From contig CM044960.1 in assembly GCA_024516035.1 (NCBI GenBank), positions 13,352,818 through 13,416,817 of the forward strand: a stretch of 64,000 nt of DNA, read 5' to 3'. Source of the DNA: Bactericera cockerelli (lineage: Eukaryota; Arthropoda; Insecta; Hemiptera; Triozidae). The translations under genes were made by a program, and so were the position numbers. Positions 46,440-59,499 of this stretch are shown one piece after another. The notes beneath the pieces were generated by a model that had not been told where the DNA came from, searched no databases, and saw nothing but the letters and a program-made list of their open reading frames with translations. How positions within the stretch are numbered: position 1 is the stretch's first letter; each line of letters begins with the position of its first letter.

Positions 46440-49400
46440 AATGCTATTGCATGACTACAAGAGCACATACACATATACACAATTACACACAGAGGAAGAG
46501 AGAAAATCCGAAAGAAGTAAGAGACTTTAAGCCAATGGAGTGAAATTTAATACCATTTCAAAAGCTTATAGACAAAGACAAACCGAAGGAAATAGAACAC
46601 ACAAGTAAGAGAATAAGGCGAAATATGAACAGATGAAATGAAAAGTATAATAATGCAAGTACATTCTAAAAGGTATGCGAGTATAAGGGAATTATTAAAA
46701 AGATAGAGGACAATAAATAGAGATATAGAAATGAAATAACAAAGTGAAAGAGAAAGAGGGAGAGGAGTGAAACCATGATACAAAATGAGGTGGGAAGGAG
46801 GAAGAGTGGGGATGGAAAAAAAAGAGGGAGAAAATAGTGATGGAGCGGGATAGAGCTAAGTGAAAAAGTAGAAGGGGGATGGAGAGAAGAAGAAGAGAGA
46901 GATAGATAGAGAGTGATGGTAGGAGGAAGGGCGTGTGAGTGTAATAGAGAGAGAAGGTCCTGATATTTCGCTATTATTCTTGTGTCTGGATCCAAGCTAG
47001 CTTCATAATGTTGTAAATGTGTTAGTAATGTACTGCCATAATTCACCCACATACATTACTATTATCTACCAACATGTTATGAACATATAAAATATAGGGT
47101 GCGCTAGAATGACGTGCTATTAGCATTATTTTATAGTACAGGGTTGACGACTTGCCGAGGTCGGATTGTTCCCGAAAAAAAATCCGAAATTTTGTTAGAG
47201 AGATATACCTTTTTACCTTTAAATAACCTCTCATGGCCATAGTGGTATTTTAATTGATGATCTCAAAATTATTCATCTTAGATGGGGATTATAACATATT
47301 ATATCAAATGATTTTGAAGTTCTGATTACGAATTTGACATTATTTTTTTTTAGCTAACTGTTGCCGTTGAGTCACCAGTGGCGGAATTCCACTTATTTTC
47401 GAGTGATATGGAAAGTCGTGTTGTGTCACTCCAGTTTATTTCTTTTATTGAAATTATTTCAACATCACCACCCTGTAGGTAGGCTTGTATGTTATTGAGT
47501 TATGATATTATAAATTTAGCATCCCTATTGTGATTTAGCTTTTAGTAAGAAGTTTTTACATTCCAATATCTAGTTTTCTTTACACTTACACCAATGTATG
47601 ATGTAAATAGTTTTTAGTAAGTAACCAGTTACCGGGTATTTCAAATAGTTAGCCTCCTGCTAACTCCATCCCTAAAAAGTGTGTACGAAGGAGCTATAGA
47701 TTCCAGAGTTCTCAATACTTTTAATCATCTGCTTTTGTAGGACTAATTTTGAAACACTTTTCACCACTAATAATACAAGCATATTATGAACAGTGAAATC
47801 ATACATATGTATCAAATACAAAGCTCTCTATTTGTTAGAGATCCTTATTCCCCATAGCTACTGGGGATGAGCATGTTGCACCACTACACCTGGTACACAA
47901 CAGACAGGTAAATAGTTTCCCGAGAGGATCTTACCATACAATACGAGATAGCAAGGTCCCAGGACACCTTTGAAAAACTAGCGTAGGATTGCATACCTAC
48001 TATGCATTTTATTCTAGTCTAGTCTAGTTACCATCTACAGTACACTTTCAATCACTAGACATACATATACGAGTATACTTTTCTACTCATATAATAACAA
48101 TATGAAGGTGCATTCGATAACTATAATGTATACTTAGTTCAACTTTCCTAGCACATGACATAGATTAATGTAAAATAATATGAAATAAAACACAAACACA
48201 CATTTTAGCCGCTTTTTTTTGATTAAATTTTTTTCCAGGTTCGGTTTTTTCCAATTATTTCCAAGTTTAGCTTCCCATGAAAGAAAAATATATTTCGGTA
48301 TTTTTAAAGATAAACAATGGAAAAATGAAAACAAACCAGGAATAAAGAAATGGAAGCAAGAATTTTATAAATCCATTTTGGTTAACCAAACTGGAAGAAG
48401 ATTTCTCCTCCTTTCATTTTTTTTCCAAAAGAAAAATGACTTTCTTCCAATTCGTCCATTTTATTCTATTTGAATCCACTTTGGTTAGAAAGAAAAATAC
48501 GGCTTATGAATGTCAGTTGCAGATTGACCTTTTAATCAACCTTTACATGAATAGTGATAATTATTTTTGTAAAGCGATTCATTTTCTTAAGATTCCAAAA
48601 TAGTGACTAAATATTATTTTATATTAGCTCATGTACAGTACATAAATTAGTAAATAAATTAGCTACAAATTTCTAAAATTATTGGACATTGCTGTACATT
48701 ATTATTCCCGAAGGCACTGTGTTTATCAAGACATTAAACACTGGCACTAATCAATTGATTAGTGTTGGCGTGTTTATCAATACTTTTGGATGAATATCTT
48801 TTTTCAATACTTTTGGAAGATATCAATTATTGGTTAGCGTGACAATAAACGCAAATAGATATTATTCTCATTGTTGTTATTACCCTTTCTAATTCTATAA
48901 AACTTATTATAATATTTTTATTTAACTAACTATTTGTAAGTAATATTATTTTACAACTGCTATAAACTTTGTTATTGGGTTAGCATTCTGGTACAAATTG
49001 GTTTGATGTTATCTCCTTCTTAATGAAAAAAATATAAAAAATACATTTCATGGCACTAGAAATAGAAACTTTTTGATTAAGCAAAATTGTTTTTTTGAAT
49101 TTCTGAGACAATCCACAGAAAGGCCACAGTTAATGAAACCTTATTACTAATAGGTCAGACTGCGTGACTCAATAATGATTAGTATTTTAATTATATTTTT
49201 GACATTTTAAACTTAACAAGACATTTATTTATTTTTTATGCCGTAATTTGAAAGTAATCATACCTTAGACTTAGAGACATTGTTCTGACTTCTGACAGTG
49301 TACTTAAGATCGAACATGAATAAGTATTGGCACATAGATGAGGGGAGGCCTTCAGATGTAGAAGAAACTAATGACGAATTAACTTTTGTTAAATAAATCA

Positions 49401-52400
49401 GTTAAGTTAAAGTAAAAATAATAATAATATCAGGACTGGCCAATGTAAATAATTTAACTAAAATTCATAAATAATAGGAGATTTACATTCTGAAATTTTT
49501 AATAGAATTAAAATTAATTTCAACATAATGACATAATTAATATGAATTAATAAAAGAGTTGTAAAATTTATTTTGTTGTGTTTTCTCGTATAATATCTAA
49601 ATTTACCTACAGTATTCAATTTTATTTCACTTGAACTAGGTATTTTTATTTTAATTTATGAAGGCACTTTACCTCGGACACATGCATGGTATTTTCGTAA
49701 TGTGTTAACATAAATTTTATCATGGTAAAAAACACCTATGAGAAAGTGAAATGTTTCCTCCATCACGGTGGAAAATAATAATACATTCCTGTAGTTGGAA
49801 ACATACCAAAAGGAAAAGTGATACGAGAATCTTTTTTATGTACCATGTATGTATATTCACTATATGATAGTTATGTATCTAGACTACATAAGTTTCAGTT
49901 ACCACGGAACTTGAGATTTTCTATCTCAGTAAACATGGAGAAGGGAAGAAGGAGAAAAAATTCAACATAAATTAAGGAGCAAAACGTTTCCTTCGAAATG
50001 AGTAGCGAGGAGATAACACACAGAACAAGGAAATGAAGAAGAAAGAAGAGAAGGGAGAGAGTATGAAGATGATGATGGAGAAGAAAAACAAGAGAGTAAT
50101 ATGTAGAAATCAGAAAAAAGATAAGGAGGACAAAAGAGAAAAATATAGAGAAAGAAAGTGAAAATAGAGCCAAGACATGTACATAGGTATATGAACAAAA
50201 AGAAGACGAGAAAAAGAAAGAACAAGAATAACAGTAAGAAGTAGTACAACAAAGAGCTCATAATAGAGGCTGTGTAAAAAACCACTAAAGTCTAAAGTAC
50301 GAGGAACGTATAGTAAAGGAAGAAAGAAAAAGATGAATTAGTATTAGAATGAGGAAGTAGTGCCAGACAAACAATTATACGTACACTCGCATGATTTCAC
50401 TCAGTGTCGAAACTTACATCTTAAAAAGTACGTTGAAATGGAGGTCATCACTTGTCATCACAAAATATTGATATAATTTCAAATTTGACCAAAGCATGGA
50501 TTATATAGTTCCAAGGGTCAAATAGCTCGTGGTTGTGACAGAGATATACAAATATTATTTATTTGTATATTACAAAATAATGTAGACAATTTAACAATCG
50601 CTATAACAGCATACCTAATGCCCCAGCAGAAATTCCTATGAACGTCCCTGATATGAGCGAGGGGAGTTACAATCCAACTAATTATGCACAAGAAGTAGTG
50701 AGAGAACAAGATACACCAGAAGAATTAGAATAAAAGATAAAGCGGGAGTAGACTAGGAGGAAGTAACAAGGAAGATAATTAAAAGTAGGAGAGATAATAG
50801 TGGATATAGAAATAAGAGAAGAAGGAAAAGCAAGAAACATTTGAACAGCATAGGAAAAAATGTAGACCAGGAATAAAAGAGAGAAGATAATCAGAGAGGA
50901 GGAGGAGAGGGAAACAATAGAAAAACAAAGTACATAGATAAATTTGGAAAGTATGATGAAGAAGAACTTGAAGTGTAATAGAAAGTAAAAGATAAATTAG
51001 AAGATGAAAAAGAAAACAATAAAATGGATCTTGAAGTATTAGAATAGAATAATTTAGAAAAAGTAGAGGAACAGCATGAAGAAGAAGGTCAAGGACAGAT
51101 AGATACTTACAAAGAAATAAGATTCAAGAAAGAAAGAGATACAAACTGATGTAAAGATAAGTAGAAAGAAAGTGATGGGAATATGAAGGGTTCTTTGATA
51201 AAGAGAAAGGTAAGGAGAAAAAAATGAAGGAAAATAAATAGAAAACATCAGAAATAATAGGCAGACATGTTGAAATATAATGAAAAGTAGGAAACAAAAG
51301 AAAAAAAGGAAAAGAGCCAAGAAAGCCAGATATTGGATTAAAAGTGTATATAAATTTATGTACTTATTTAATTTCTACATAAACTTTATGTATCTTTTAT
51401 TTCCGTGTATATTGCAAGAAGATAAATTAGCGACTCCAGCTTCCTCTCTCACTAATTATTTCCTCTCCGCTATTCTTTTACTTATTTTCTTAATTTCTAC
51501 TGCCCTCACTTCATGTACTCTCTCGTTATTCATCCTCCTTATTCTTTCTCTTCCTCTCCTGCTAGTTCACTCCCCCTTCTCTTTTTTCTTCCACTATTAA
51601 TTGCCTCTCTTCTTTCTAGTCTACTGAAATCTTTTCTTTCCACTTATAGTTTGTACTATTAATTCTCTTTCTTCTTGTTCATCTTATACCTAGTCCTGTT
51701 CACCTGCTATCTTGTCATGTATCTCGTTATATCTGTTGTTTTGTCTCCTTTCCCCTCTTCTTCTTCATTATTTCCCCTATTTTACTGTATTCATTCTTCA
51801 CCTGGTTTTCCTAAATTTCTCCTTCATATTCTTCATTATCTCCGTGATCTTTCGACTCCGCATTTCGCTTGAAATTCTTCTACTGAATTCCTTTCCGCTG
51901 TGCTTTGTATGCCATTAGCCTTTGCTCTGACGAGAAATCGTGCTTCGGGAACTTTATTTCGTCTAATCTTAGTATGCTCTTTGAGTGGAGAAAAGTATCT
52001 ATGAATGTGATTTGAATGGAGAAAAATTATCTAGAAACATCAATCAGTTTTAAGTTATTGACTAATTTTAGTAACTTCAGGTACCAAGTATGTTTTCCTC
52101 TTTATCTCATATCTGTTTGGAAATGTCTTCATGAAGTTTTTACTTTCTTTTAGAATTGTAACAACTTTTGGTCAGAATAATTTATTAGTGAGCGGAATAA
52201 ATAATATTAATTTTACAAACCGTCAAATATTGAGGCCTCCTCTGTTTATCTTTCTTGTATATATATTTTTTGATTTCTTCTCTCCTCTCATAAGATTTCC
52301 AAATAAAAATAGTTTTTACTGAGGAAATTACTAAAAAATACTGTGTCTTATTCTCTTCCTACCTAATAATAAACTTTTTCTCTCACTTCCGATATCTATC

Positions 52401-52555
52401 ATTCCAAGAGGTCATTCATAAAGCTATTTGAAATCGGTTTCAGCACTTTGGCTTTCAATTCCCCTATGGATTCAAAAACACGTTCGAACTTTACCTAAAG
52501 CTCAGAAGTTTCATTTTCAAACTCACAATAATTCCTGGCGGCAGGTGACAAATAA
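46440..52555. other. Long spacer with alternating GA- and CT-rich domains
   Basis: GA-rich at 46480-46960, 49920-50370 and 50700-51330; CT-rich at 51430-51880. AT-rich elsewhere. No coding or mobile-element signature was recognised over this 6-kb span. Confidence 0.45.
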
Positions 52556-52560
52556 TTGGG

Positions 52561-52622
52561 TGATATTAAAATATTATACATTGTCCTACACTTTGATCTT
52601 AGCCATAATGCCAAGAAGCGAT
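52561..52622 (-). pseudogene. U2 snRNA-derived fragment
   Basis: On the minus strand, ATCGCTTCTTGGCATTATGG and CTAAGATCAAAGTGTAG match the first ~38 nt of U2 snRNA with about three differences. A weaker TTTTAATATCA match to the following U2 region comes after. The branch-point-recognition segment is mutated and the rest of U2 is absent, so it is a pseudogene or retrotransposed fragment. It lies next to a SINE-A copy. Confidence 0.75.
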
Positions 52623-52690
52623 ATTTTTCTCTCCCTCTTTCTCTCTCTCTCTCTCTCTGTCAATATTTCGTCTTATTTAAATATAATCCA

Positions 52691-52821
52691 CCTCAATAGC
52701 TCGATCAATAAGGCGGAACTTGTAACCTGATGGAAGTTCGAGTCCCAAGTTCAGCAAAGATTTAGTAAAGCAAGTTTGAGTAATTGTGACATCATATCGT
52801 GACTAACGCAAATATGATAAC
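52691..52821 (+). repeat. SINE-A copy
   Basis: CCTCAATAGCTCGATCAATA, a worn B box (GTTCGAGTCCC) and the body GAGTAATTGTGACATCAT, GCAAATATGATAACC. Confidence 0.8.
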
Positions 52822-52824
52822 CAA

Positions 52825-53555
52825 ATAGGCATACAACAATTGCTATTACTTAATAATATGTTATAATGGTAAGAATTATATTTAAAGACCACTCATCAAT
52901 AATGAGCCAAGTACCAAAAAGTTCATTTTGAGATAATACAGTTTTTATGTCTGATCATTCCTTTTTCACTTACCACAAGCACCATCTGTTGGGATTTTTC
53001 TATATATTTATTTTTACTCAGCCTAAGTGGAATCTGATCAATCATACCAGCAGTTACACTATCGACAGCGAAGACAGCAAATAGATGTGTGCCATGGTGA
53101 GCAGTTGAGTACTAAAATATGGATTCGACGTTTGTGAATTTAAGGTGAGCTCTTCGTTTGTGAATTCCCTTTTGTGAAACTATTGTTCATCTGCAAACAG
53201 GAACCACCTTTTTTCAACAAAGCTTCCGACTTGGCCATTTCATCTCTCTCTCTCTCTCTCTCTCTCTCTTCAGATGATATTGAATTTCATATTTTGCTAT
53301 CTCGAACTTTTTTCTTTTCATCGCGAACTTTCCTTGTTGCAACTTTGTCTGAACTCTAATTGATATTTAAAAAATTCAGACAGCGGGTGCAAATACGAAT
53401 TTAGTTTCGGATTATATTCGACAGGGAGATCTAGAATACATGTAATTAGATATACAGGGTGTTACAAATAAAGTATTATGTCATATAACATAATACATAT
53501 AGTTATAGTATTATATCTAACAAATAAAGTAACTATATAGCATATAAATATGCCG
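52825..53555. other. Spacer
   Basis: A CT microsatellite lies at 53243-53269, and a lone mariner-like end ACAGGGTGTTACAAATAAAG at 53454. No gene. Confidence 0.4.
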
Positions 53556-53700
53556 GATCCTCATCAGCATTACCGCGGGGAAAAATCTATGTCGGAAATG
53601 TGCCCGCAACTTTCGGGTAAAGAGCTTGTGTTTCACCACGGACATTAGCAACAAGAAGGAATTCACAACGCGGGGAGGACGAAAGAAGAGAGAAAGAAAT
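53556..53700 (-). other. GC-richer, partly open segment of unknown origin
   Basis: The minus strand reads LLVANVRGETQALYPKVAGT FPT, then a stop, then FPRGNADEDPAYLYAI in the same frame. Its composition is more protein-like than the neighbouring GA repeat. It could be a decayed mobile-element ORF end. No family recognised. Confidence 0.3.
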
Positions 53701-53895
53701 AAACAGGAGCAGTCTGGAACTGTAGTGTCCGAGTGAGAGAGAAAGGAGAAGCGAGAAAGGAGAAGAGAGAGAGGAGGGAGAGAATAGAGAGAGAGAGAAG
53801 GGAGAGAGAGAAGAGAGAGAGTGAGAGAATTGAGAAAGAGAGACTGAGAGAGAGAAGATAGAAGAGAGAGAGAGAGAGAGAAGAGAGAGAGAACG
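53690..53895. repeat. GA-rich low-complexity tract
   Basis: Almost pure purine on the plus strand; the overlapping 105- and 132-residue minus-strand frames are Ser/Leu artefacts here. Confidence 0.85.
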
Positions 53896-54239
53896 GACGG
53901 ACACAATGTCAACACGAAAATATGTCAGTACAATTTATGAAGATAAATTGCAGTTTCAACGTCATTGTGGTTTCTTTTGCAATGGATGATAGAGTTGCGA
54001 ATTATAAAATATTGACATCTTCAGTTCGCAAAGAACCACAAGAGTTTAATTATTTCTAAAAATATAAAAACAAATAATAAGTCGTTGTCGCTGAGATAGT
54101 CACAGACACCTAAATCACGGTGGTGAGAGGGTTATAATTATTATATTATGGACTCCCAAATCCAATGTCTAGGCTCCTTTCATGTACAAATTGTACATTG
54201 ATTCTATTTGGTTTTGACGTCCTGATTTGAGAAATGACT

Positions 54240-54345
54240 CAGAACGGAGGTTTTGCGCTCCATTCCCAAGGAATCATAGCAGCTACCCAAAGTAACCTCA
54301 TCCAGCCTGGGTAGGCCTGGAAATGCCAGCCTCACGTGTTCAGAG
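54240..54345 (-). repeat. Old 5S-SINE body fragment
   Basis: Minus-strand GAGGCTGGCATTTCCAGGCC, TACCCAGGCTGGATGAGGTT and GGGTAGCTGCTATG are diverged forms of the 5S-SINE body. Confidence 0.6.
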
Positions 54346-55115
54346 AAAACATAATTTTCAGTGTGAAAAGTCGTACTCGTATATAAAAAAATCATTTTCT
54401 TTACCTGGCAAGTTTTTAAATACAAAATAAAAATGTCGTCTGTGTATGAATCTGAGGGTATGTTTGTTCTAGTTTCACACCCCAAAATAGGTTTGTGATA
54501 ACAAAAAACAAATGTTTCAACCCTACCCCTAAAATTGATCTAAGACGAAACAGACAAGGCAACCATTACGGCTAATTTAGTAATTTCAGTACGGTCTAAC
54601 GGCTAGTCTGTTTATGATGATAATAAAAAAAAACTTGCCAAGTGAAAAGAGTAGAACAGAGATAACTTTAATCTAGTTTTATTTCAAAACTCATTTCAGG
54701 AAATAACTCCAGCATTCCTCAAGTTCCTCCAGATAAATAAGTAGTCTTTCCCGGGAGTCTGGATCTAGAATCCAGATGTAGTTAATGAGCTCAATTAACT
54801 ATCTTAACTGGTAAATTAATTAACTGTCAGGGAAACAGGAGCAAAGTTGTGATTTATCACTTTTCAGGACTTGGGGGGAAATGAATTGTAGTTGTACAAC
54901 TGCAAGATAGATGGGACATTTGTTTGTTGATTATATGTGATTAGAGAGAAACTTGTGATTTCCGAAGTCTTGTATCCCATGAGATTATTTGTAATCATCT
55001 TTACATTCTATAAAGATATAATAATTTGAACCAACGATGATGTTGGTTGAGCTAGTTTTCTGCATTGAACTCAACGTAGGAACTTTAATTTTAAGATAGT
55101 CAATAAAATTCTTAT
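54346..55115. other. AT-rich spacer
   Basis: Nothing recognised. Confidence 0.4.
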
Positions 55116-55117
55116 AC

Positions 55118-55267
55118 CGACCTCAGTACTCTCAGTAGCTTGATCGATAAGACGGCGGACTTCTAATCTGGAGATCAGGGGTTCAAGTCTCGCTTTCAGC
55201 GTAAATTTAGCAAAGCGAGTTTGAATAGTTGTGATATCACGAAAATGATTAACACAAATATGATAAC
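55118..55267 (+). repeat. SINE-A copy
   Basis: CTCAGTAGCTTGATCGATAA, CTGGAGATCAGGGGTTCAAG TCTC and the body GCGAGTTTGAATAGTTGTGA, GATTAACACAAATATGATAA. Confidence 0.85.
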
Positions 55268-55269
55268 CA

Positions 55270-56700
55270 GTCAATTCTTATTCAATTTTAAATGTAAACA
55301 TCTCTTCATATATTTTTGTACTTGATGTATAAAGTCTGAATTCATGTTGTCATCTTGTATCCATGAGAGCCTACTCATCACATACGCAACTATTGGTTGT
55401 CAATAAATCAATGGCTATCATCCATCTCGTGTTCAGTATCACCTGTATGTTGACATGATGTAAATTGTATGAACAGATAGATAGAGGACCTAGACCTACA
55501 AATCACATCACACAATTTATTCCTTTCATTGAAGAAATCACAAGGAAAAATCAATCAATGAAGTACATACGAGTAGGTAAACAGTGACACAATGAAGAAA
55601 CAAAGATATTCGCTCATTCTAATATTTATATTTCTATGAGATTTCATATAATTTGCATAATAATTATGCACAAATAATCATTGCCATTATCATAATTTTT
55701 GTACATCAAATCGTGCTTCAATCAAGGAGAAAAGTGCCCAAGATCGTTCTCTTATCACAATGGTGTCAAAGTCGTGATGAGATCAAGGAAGTGCACACAA
55801 TATTGTTTCTCTCATCTATTGTGTTTGAATCGGAAATAGAAAATTGACGAGAAATGCACGGAATTGAAGGAACTGACATTGGAAGGAGAATTTCATAATT
55901 GATGAGTAGGATGAATATAAGTAAGTTTAACTGTATAAAAATTAAATAAAATCAAAAGCAATATTCTTTGTATCTATAGATTTTTATGGTATTAACATTT
56001 AGTTAATTTCGTTATCCGAGCTCTAGTACAACTTTTAGGTCTGGTGGGCTTACTCAAGTACCCAGTATCCAAGGAGGCAATGTTAGAATAAAATTAACAT
56101 AGCCCCAATTAATTAGAGAATAATCATAAAACACAACATAAAGCCCGCTTCTTCTTACCTTTTTATTGTCAAAACATTAAAAACATAACAGAAAGATAGC
56201 TTTTGTTGAAACACAGAGATCCCTGAGTATTCGTGCCAAAACATTTCGAACAAGGTTTTAATTTATTTTTGCAAGATCTTGCAATTTTCACGTCCCGAAT
56301 TTGGCTTTTCCTCTCTCTACTTCTCCTGTTCTCTGTTTACTCTTCATTCTCATGTTTATCTCCTTTAATTTTTTACCACGGTTTGTTTTTGAGATTTTTT
56401 TACTTTTACTATTTTCATTTTTTTCTTTTTATAGCGCCGTTATTTATTATTTTTCCATTTCCAGTTTTAACCTCAATCTTACAAATATTTAGATTTCCTG
56501 CAAGTTTTTTCTTCGTTTTTAATTTCATCCCATTTCCTCCTCCTGAGATGTTTTCCTTTTCCTCTTATATGATTTAGTCTTCACTCTTAATTCTTACTTT
56601 ATTGTAAACTTAAATCTGATTGATTATTGTAGATTTAATATTTCATTTTATTTTGGCCTAGTGTAAAATGAAGGATTTTTAGTTCATATATAATGTTTTT
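55270..56700. other. AT-rich spacer
   Basis: Phe/Leu-rich frames at 56233-56577 reflect T-rich sequence. No gene recognised. Confidence 0.4.
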
Positions 56701-56707
56701 TTTATAA

Positions 56708-56852
56708 CCGACCTCAGTAGCTTGATCGATAAAGTGGCGGACTTGTAACCTGCATGGAGGTCGGTGGTTCAAGTCCCGGTTTTAGCGTTGATTTAGTAAA
56801 GCGAGTTTGAGTATTTGTGATACCATGAAAGTGATTAACACAAATATGATAA
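56708..56852 (+). repeat. SINE-A copy
   Basis: CCTCAGTAGCTTGATCGATA, CTTGTAACCTGCATGGAGGT, the B box GGTTCAAGTCCCGG, and the body GTGATTAACACAAATATGAT. A 4-bp CATG insertion is visible relative to the 39.3-kb copy. Confidence 0.87.
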
Positions 56853-57171
56853 CTTATTTTTTAATGTTATAACTTTGCCTTTGGCCTTACAGGACTAAAC
56901 TCAAAGTACTTCTGGCTCATATACTTACAGTTTTTTTCTTTGATATTTTTTCGTGTTTTGTAGATAGTGTGAAAACAAACCGTTGCCATTATAATTATAT
57001 AGCTACCTTTTATTTTACGCTGACAATCTCATATGAATACTTTTTCTTATACATGTAATGCGTATATTATCTTAGCATATGTATACACGTACCTATGATG
57101 TAGGTATCTATAGTTATAGTTCTTTTTCATCGTAGAACAATTAGATCTTTTGTGCCCTTCTACAATCATAA

Positions 57172-58274
57172 CCTCTGAGACCTGGCAAGTTTACCAGAAA
57201 GTATGATTAAGACCTGGCTACTTTAAAGTACATTGGAATTTTCAAAAATTCCTGACGGTTTGAGAAAGATAGTGGTTGAAGTTGGTCGGAATATCTTATT
57301 CAGCTGTTTTGAATTGTAAACAAAACAATTTTGTGGAAAAAATCTCTTCCTTTGTAGTTATGATTTGGAGCTAAACATGTCCAAGCGTCGCTAGAAAACG
57401 TCAACCCCTATGAAAGCAGTAATTGAATATTATTGAATTTTTGACACGTTTAAATTAAATATATATTTCTTTTACTTTGGACCTTATCCTGAAGTTACCT
57501 CATGTGTTTTACTATTTGTTTCCCTTCCAATAACAACGACCAAAGTTGGGTGTACTTTAAAGTACATTGGGATTCAATCTAGTAATCAGCCAAATTTGTT
57601 TTGATGAAGAATTGCCTATTGTTGAAGACGAACAACACAGGTGCCGTGGGGAAAAATGCAATCAAAGAACAAAAATCAAATGTACTTAGTGCAATATCTT
57701 TCTGTGCTTAACAAAAAAACACAAATTGCTTTCTAACATTCCATCAAAATTGATGTCAGTTCCCACCTAATGATTATTTAGAAAACTACTTCTATACTTT
57801 GTAGTTCTAAGTACTGATAATATGTTTATGAACAAAGTTCTTAAACTTTAAGAATAGGAATGGAAAAAAATCTATAATTTTTCTACTTTCTATGAAAAAA
57901 AATCTACAAAAAAAAATCAAAATTTATTGTTTCTCACTGTTTCGGTAAGTAGGTTCATCTAAAGTTTAAATCTTGTCAAAAACCAAACACTTTTTTTATA
58001 TGAAAATTTGAGTTTTTATTTACTCATTTGAGTAAAGAAAATTTGAGTAATAGTAGAAAAAAACACTGCATTGAGTCCTTATGTACTTTTTATAGTACAT
58101 TGATATCTCTTATTTCAGGCCGTATTTGGTAATTTTCTTTGTACTTATACACTTATAATGACTTCCTTAATTATTATGAACAGGAATAAAAAATAAATAA
58201 AAATAAAAAAAATCTCAGGACTCAGTCAGTACCTGTCTTATGTACTTTTAAAAGTACATCCAGGTCTCAGGAGG
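57172..58274. mobile_element. Non-autonomous transposon with ACTTTAAAGT palindromes
   Basis: Ends are CCTCTGAGACCTGG and the inverse of CCTCCTGAGACCTGG. The 4-bp repeat ATAA flanks both sides (57168-57171 and 58275-58278). Palindromes of the GTACTTTAAAGTAC / GTACTTTTAAAAGTAC type occur near both ends and once in the middle. About 100 bp of the left end is homologous to 29930-30060. No transposase is readable. Superfamily undetermined. Confidence 0.75.
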
Positions 58275-58278
58275 ATAA

Positions 58279-59087
58279 CAGAATATTTTTTTGATGTATG
58301 CATTGAAAGGTTCAGGAAAATTTGCAGAAAATCTTCTAAGCGGACATAAAATTTAAATTTTTTGTTGAAGGCAAATTTTTAGAATGATAATTATGCTTTC
58401 TCTCTCCGTCTCTCTATCTGAGTTTCTCTGAATTTTTAACATTTTTCTTAACCCTTTGAGTACGGAGGTAAAGAAAAGTTTTTTCTTCACACAACAGTAA
58501 AATGTGGATGATATTTGAGCAAAAGTTACAAGGGAGGTCACCCAGGCTATTCAGATCAGCAGCTAAATGAGATCTATCATACATACATACATAATTTGGG
58601 CACAACAGCACATCCGTCCACTACATCCTCACTGAATCTTCCTCCCTGTTTATACATTAAACATCATAATCGTGTATTATAAACTCCCTTAATATTAAAT
58701 GGACAACAAATACCTCTTCTCAATTTTCTAAAAATCTTGAATTTCTCATATTGATACTTTGTCCTAGAAGAAACATATTTCTCAAGTTGGAGGGAAAGTG
58801 TTTTTTTTACTCGATCTACACCCTACAGCTTAAGCAATTCAAAAGATTAGCTCCACCCACCCCAAAAAGAATTTGGTTTGGTTACATTAGGTTAAAAATA
58901 AAAAATGATTGATCTTGTCATTTTTTTCGTGTGGTCTTTAATTGGCTTGTTTTCTTGAGGTAACTTATAAAATGCCTGTGTTCTATTTCGTTATATTCTC
59001 ACGATATGACAATATTTTTTGGACCTGAATTGGATAAACATGATACAAGAAGTAACTTTCATTGTTGTTCCTGTAGAAAGTATTGGG
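58279..59087. other. AT-rich spacer
   Basis: TTAACCCTTTGAGTACGG near 58449 resembles a piggyBac-type end, but no partner was found. No gene. Confidence 0.35.
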
Positions 59088-59499
59088 TTTATAATCAGTG
59101 CCGGATTAAGGCTGCGCGGGGCCCTTGGCATTTTCAAGGCGCGGGGCCCCAAAATTGTACTAAGTTTTTTCTAAAATAATATTTTTAGGACCTTGAAACC
59201 GAAGCCAAGTGTTTTGGGCACTAATCCATAATACTTAGTATCCAAAAAGACGTTTTTGAAATGCATTTCGAAAATGCCCAAAGACTTTTTTTCTTTTAAT
59301 AAATGGTACATATTATTATTAAACATATTTGATCAAGTTTTATTTACAAATAACATAGAATATATACAATATACGAGGTCTGTCCGGAAAGTTCGTATAA
59401 AAGTGTTCTGGGAAGGCTGGAAGGCTAAGTGGGGAGGCCAGGTGGGCTGCGTCCCCTTCTATAACATCCACACGATGCTCAGTGTGCGCCCAACCGCCG

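Noticed and set aside
48219..48473. 84-residue frame rich in Lys and Phe
   Set aside because: AT-rich sequence with local inverted similarity. No homology recognised and no splice context.
53517..53915. 132- and 105-residue overlapping frames
   Set aside because: Mostly GA/CT repeat translation. Only the short 53556-53700 part is kept, as an uncertain note.
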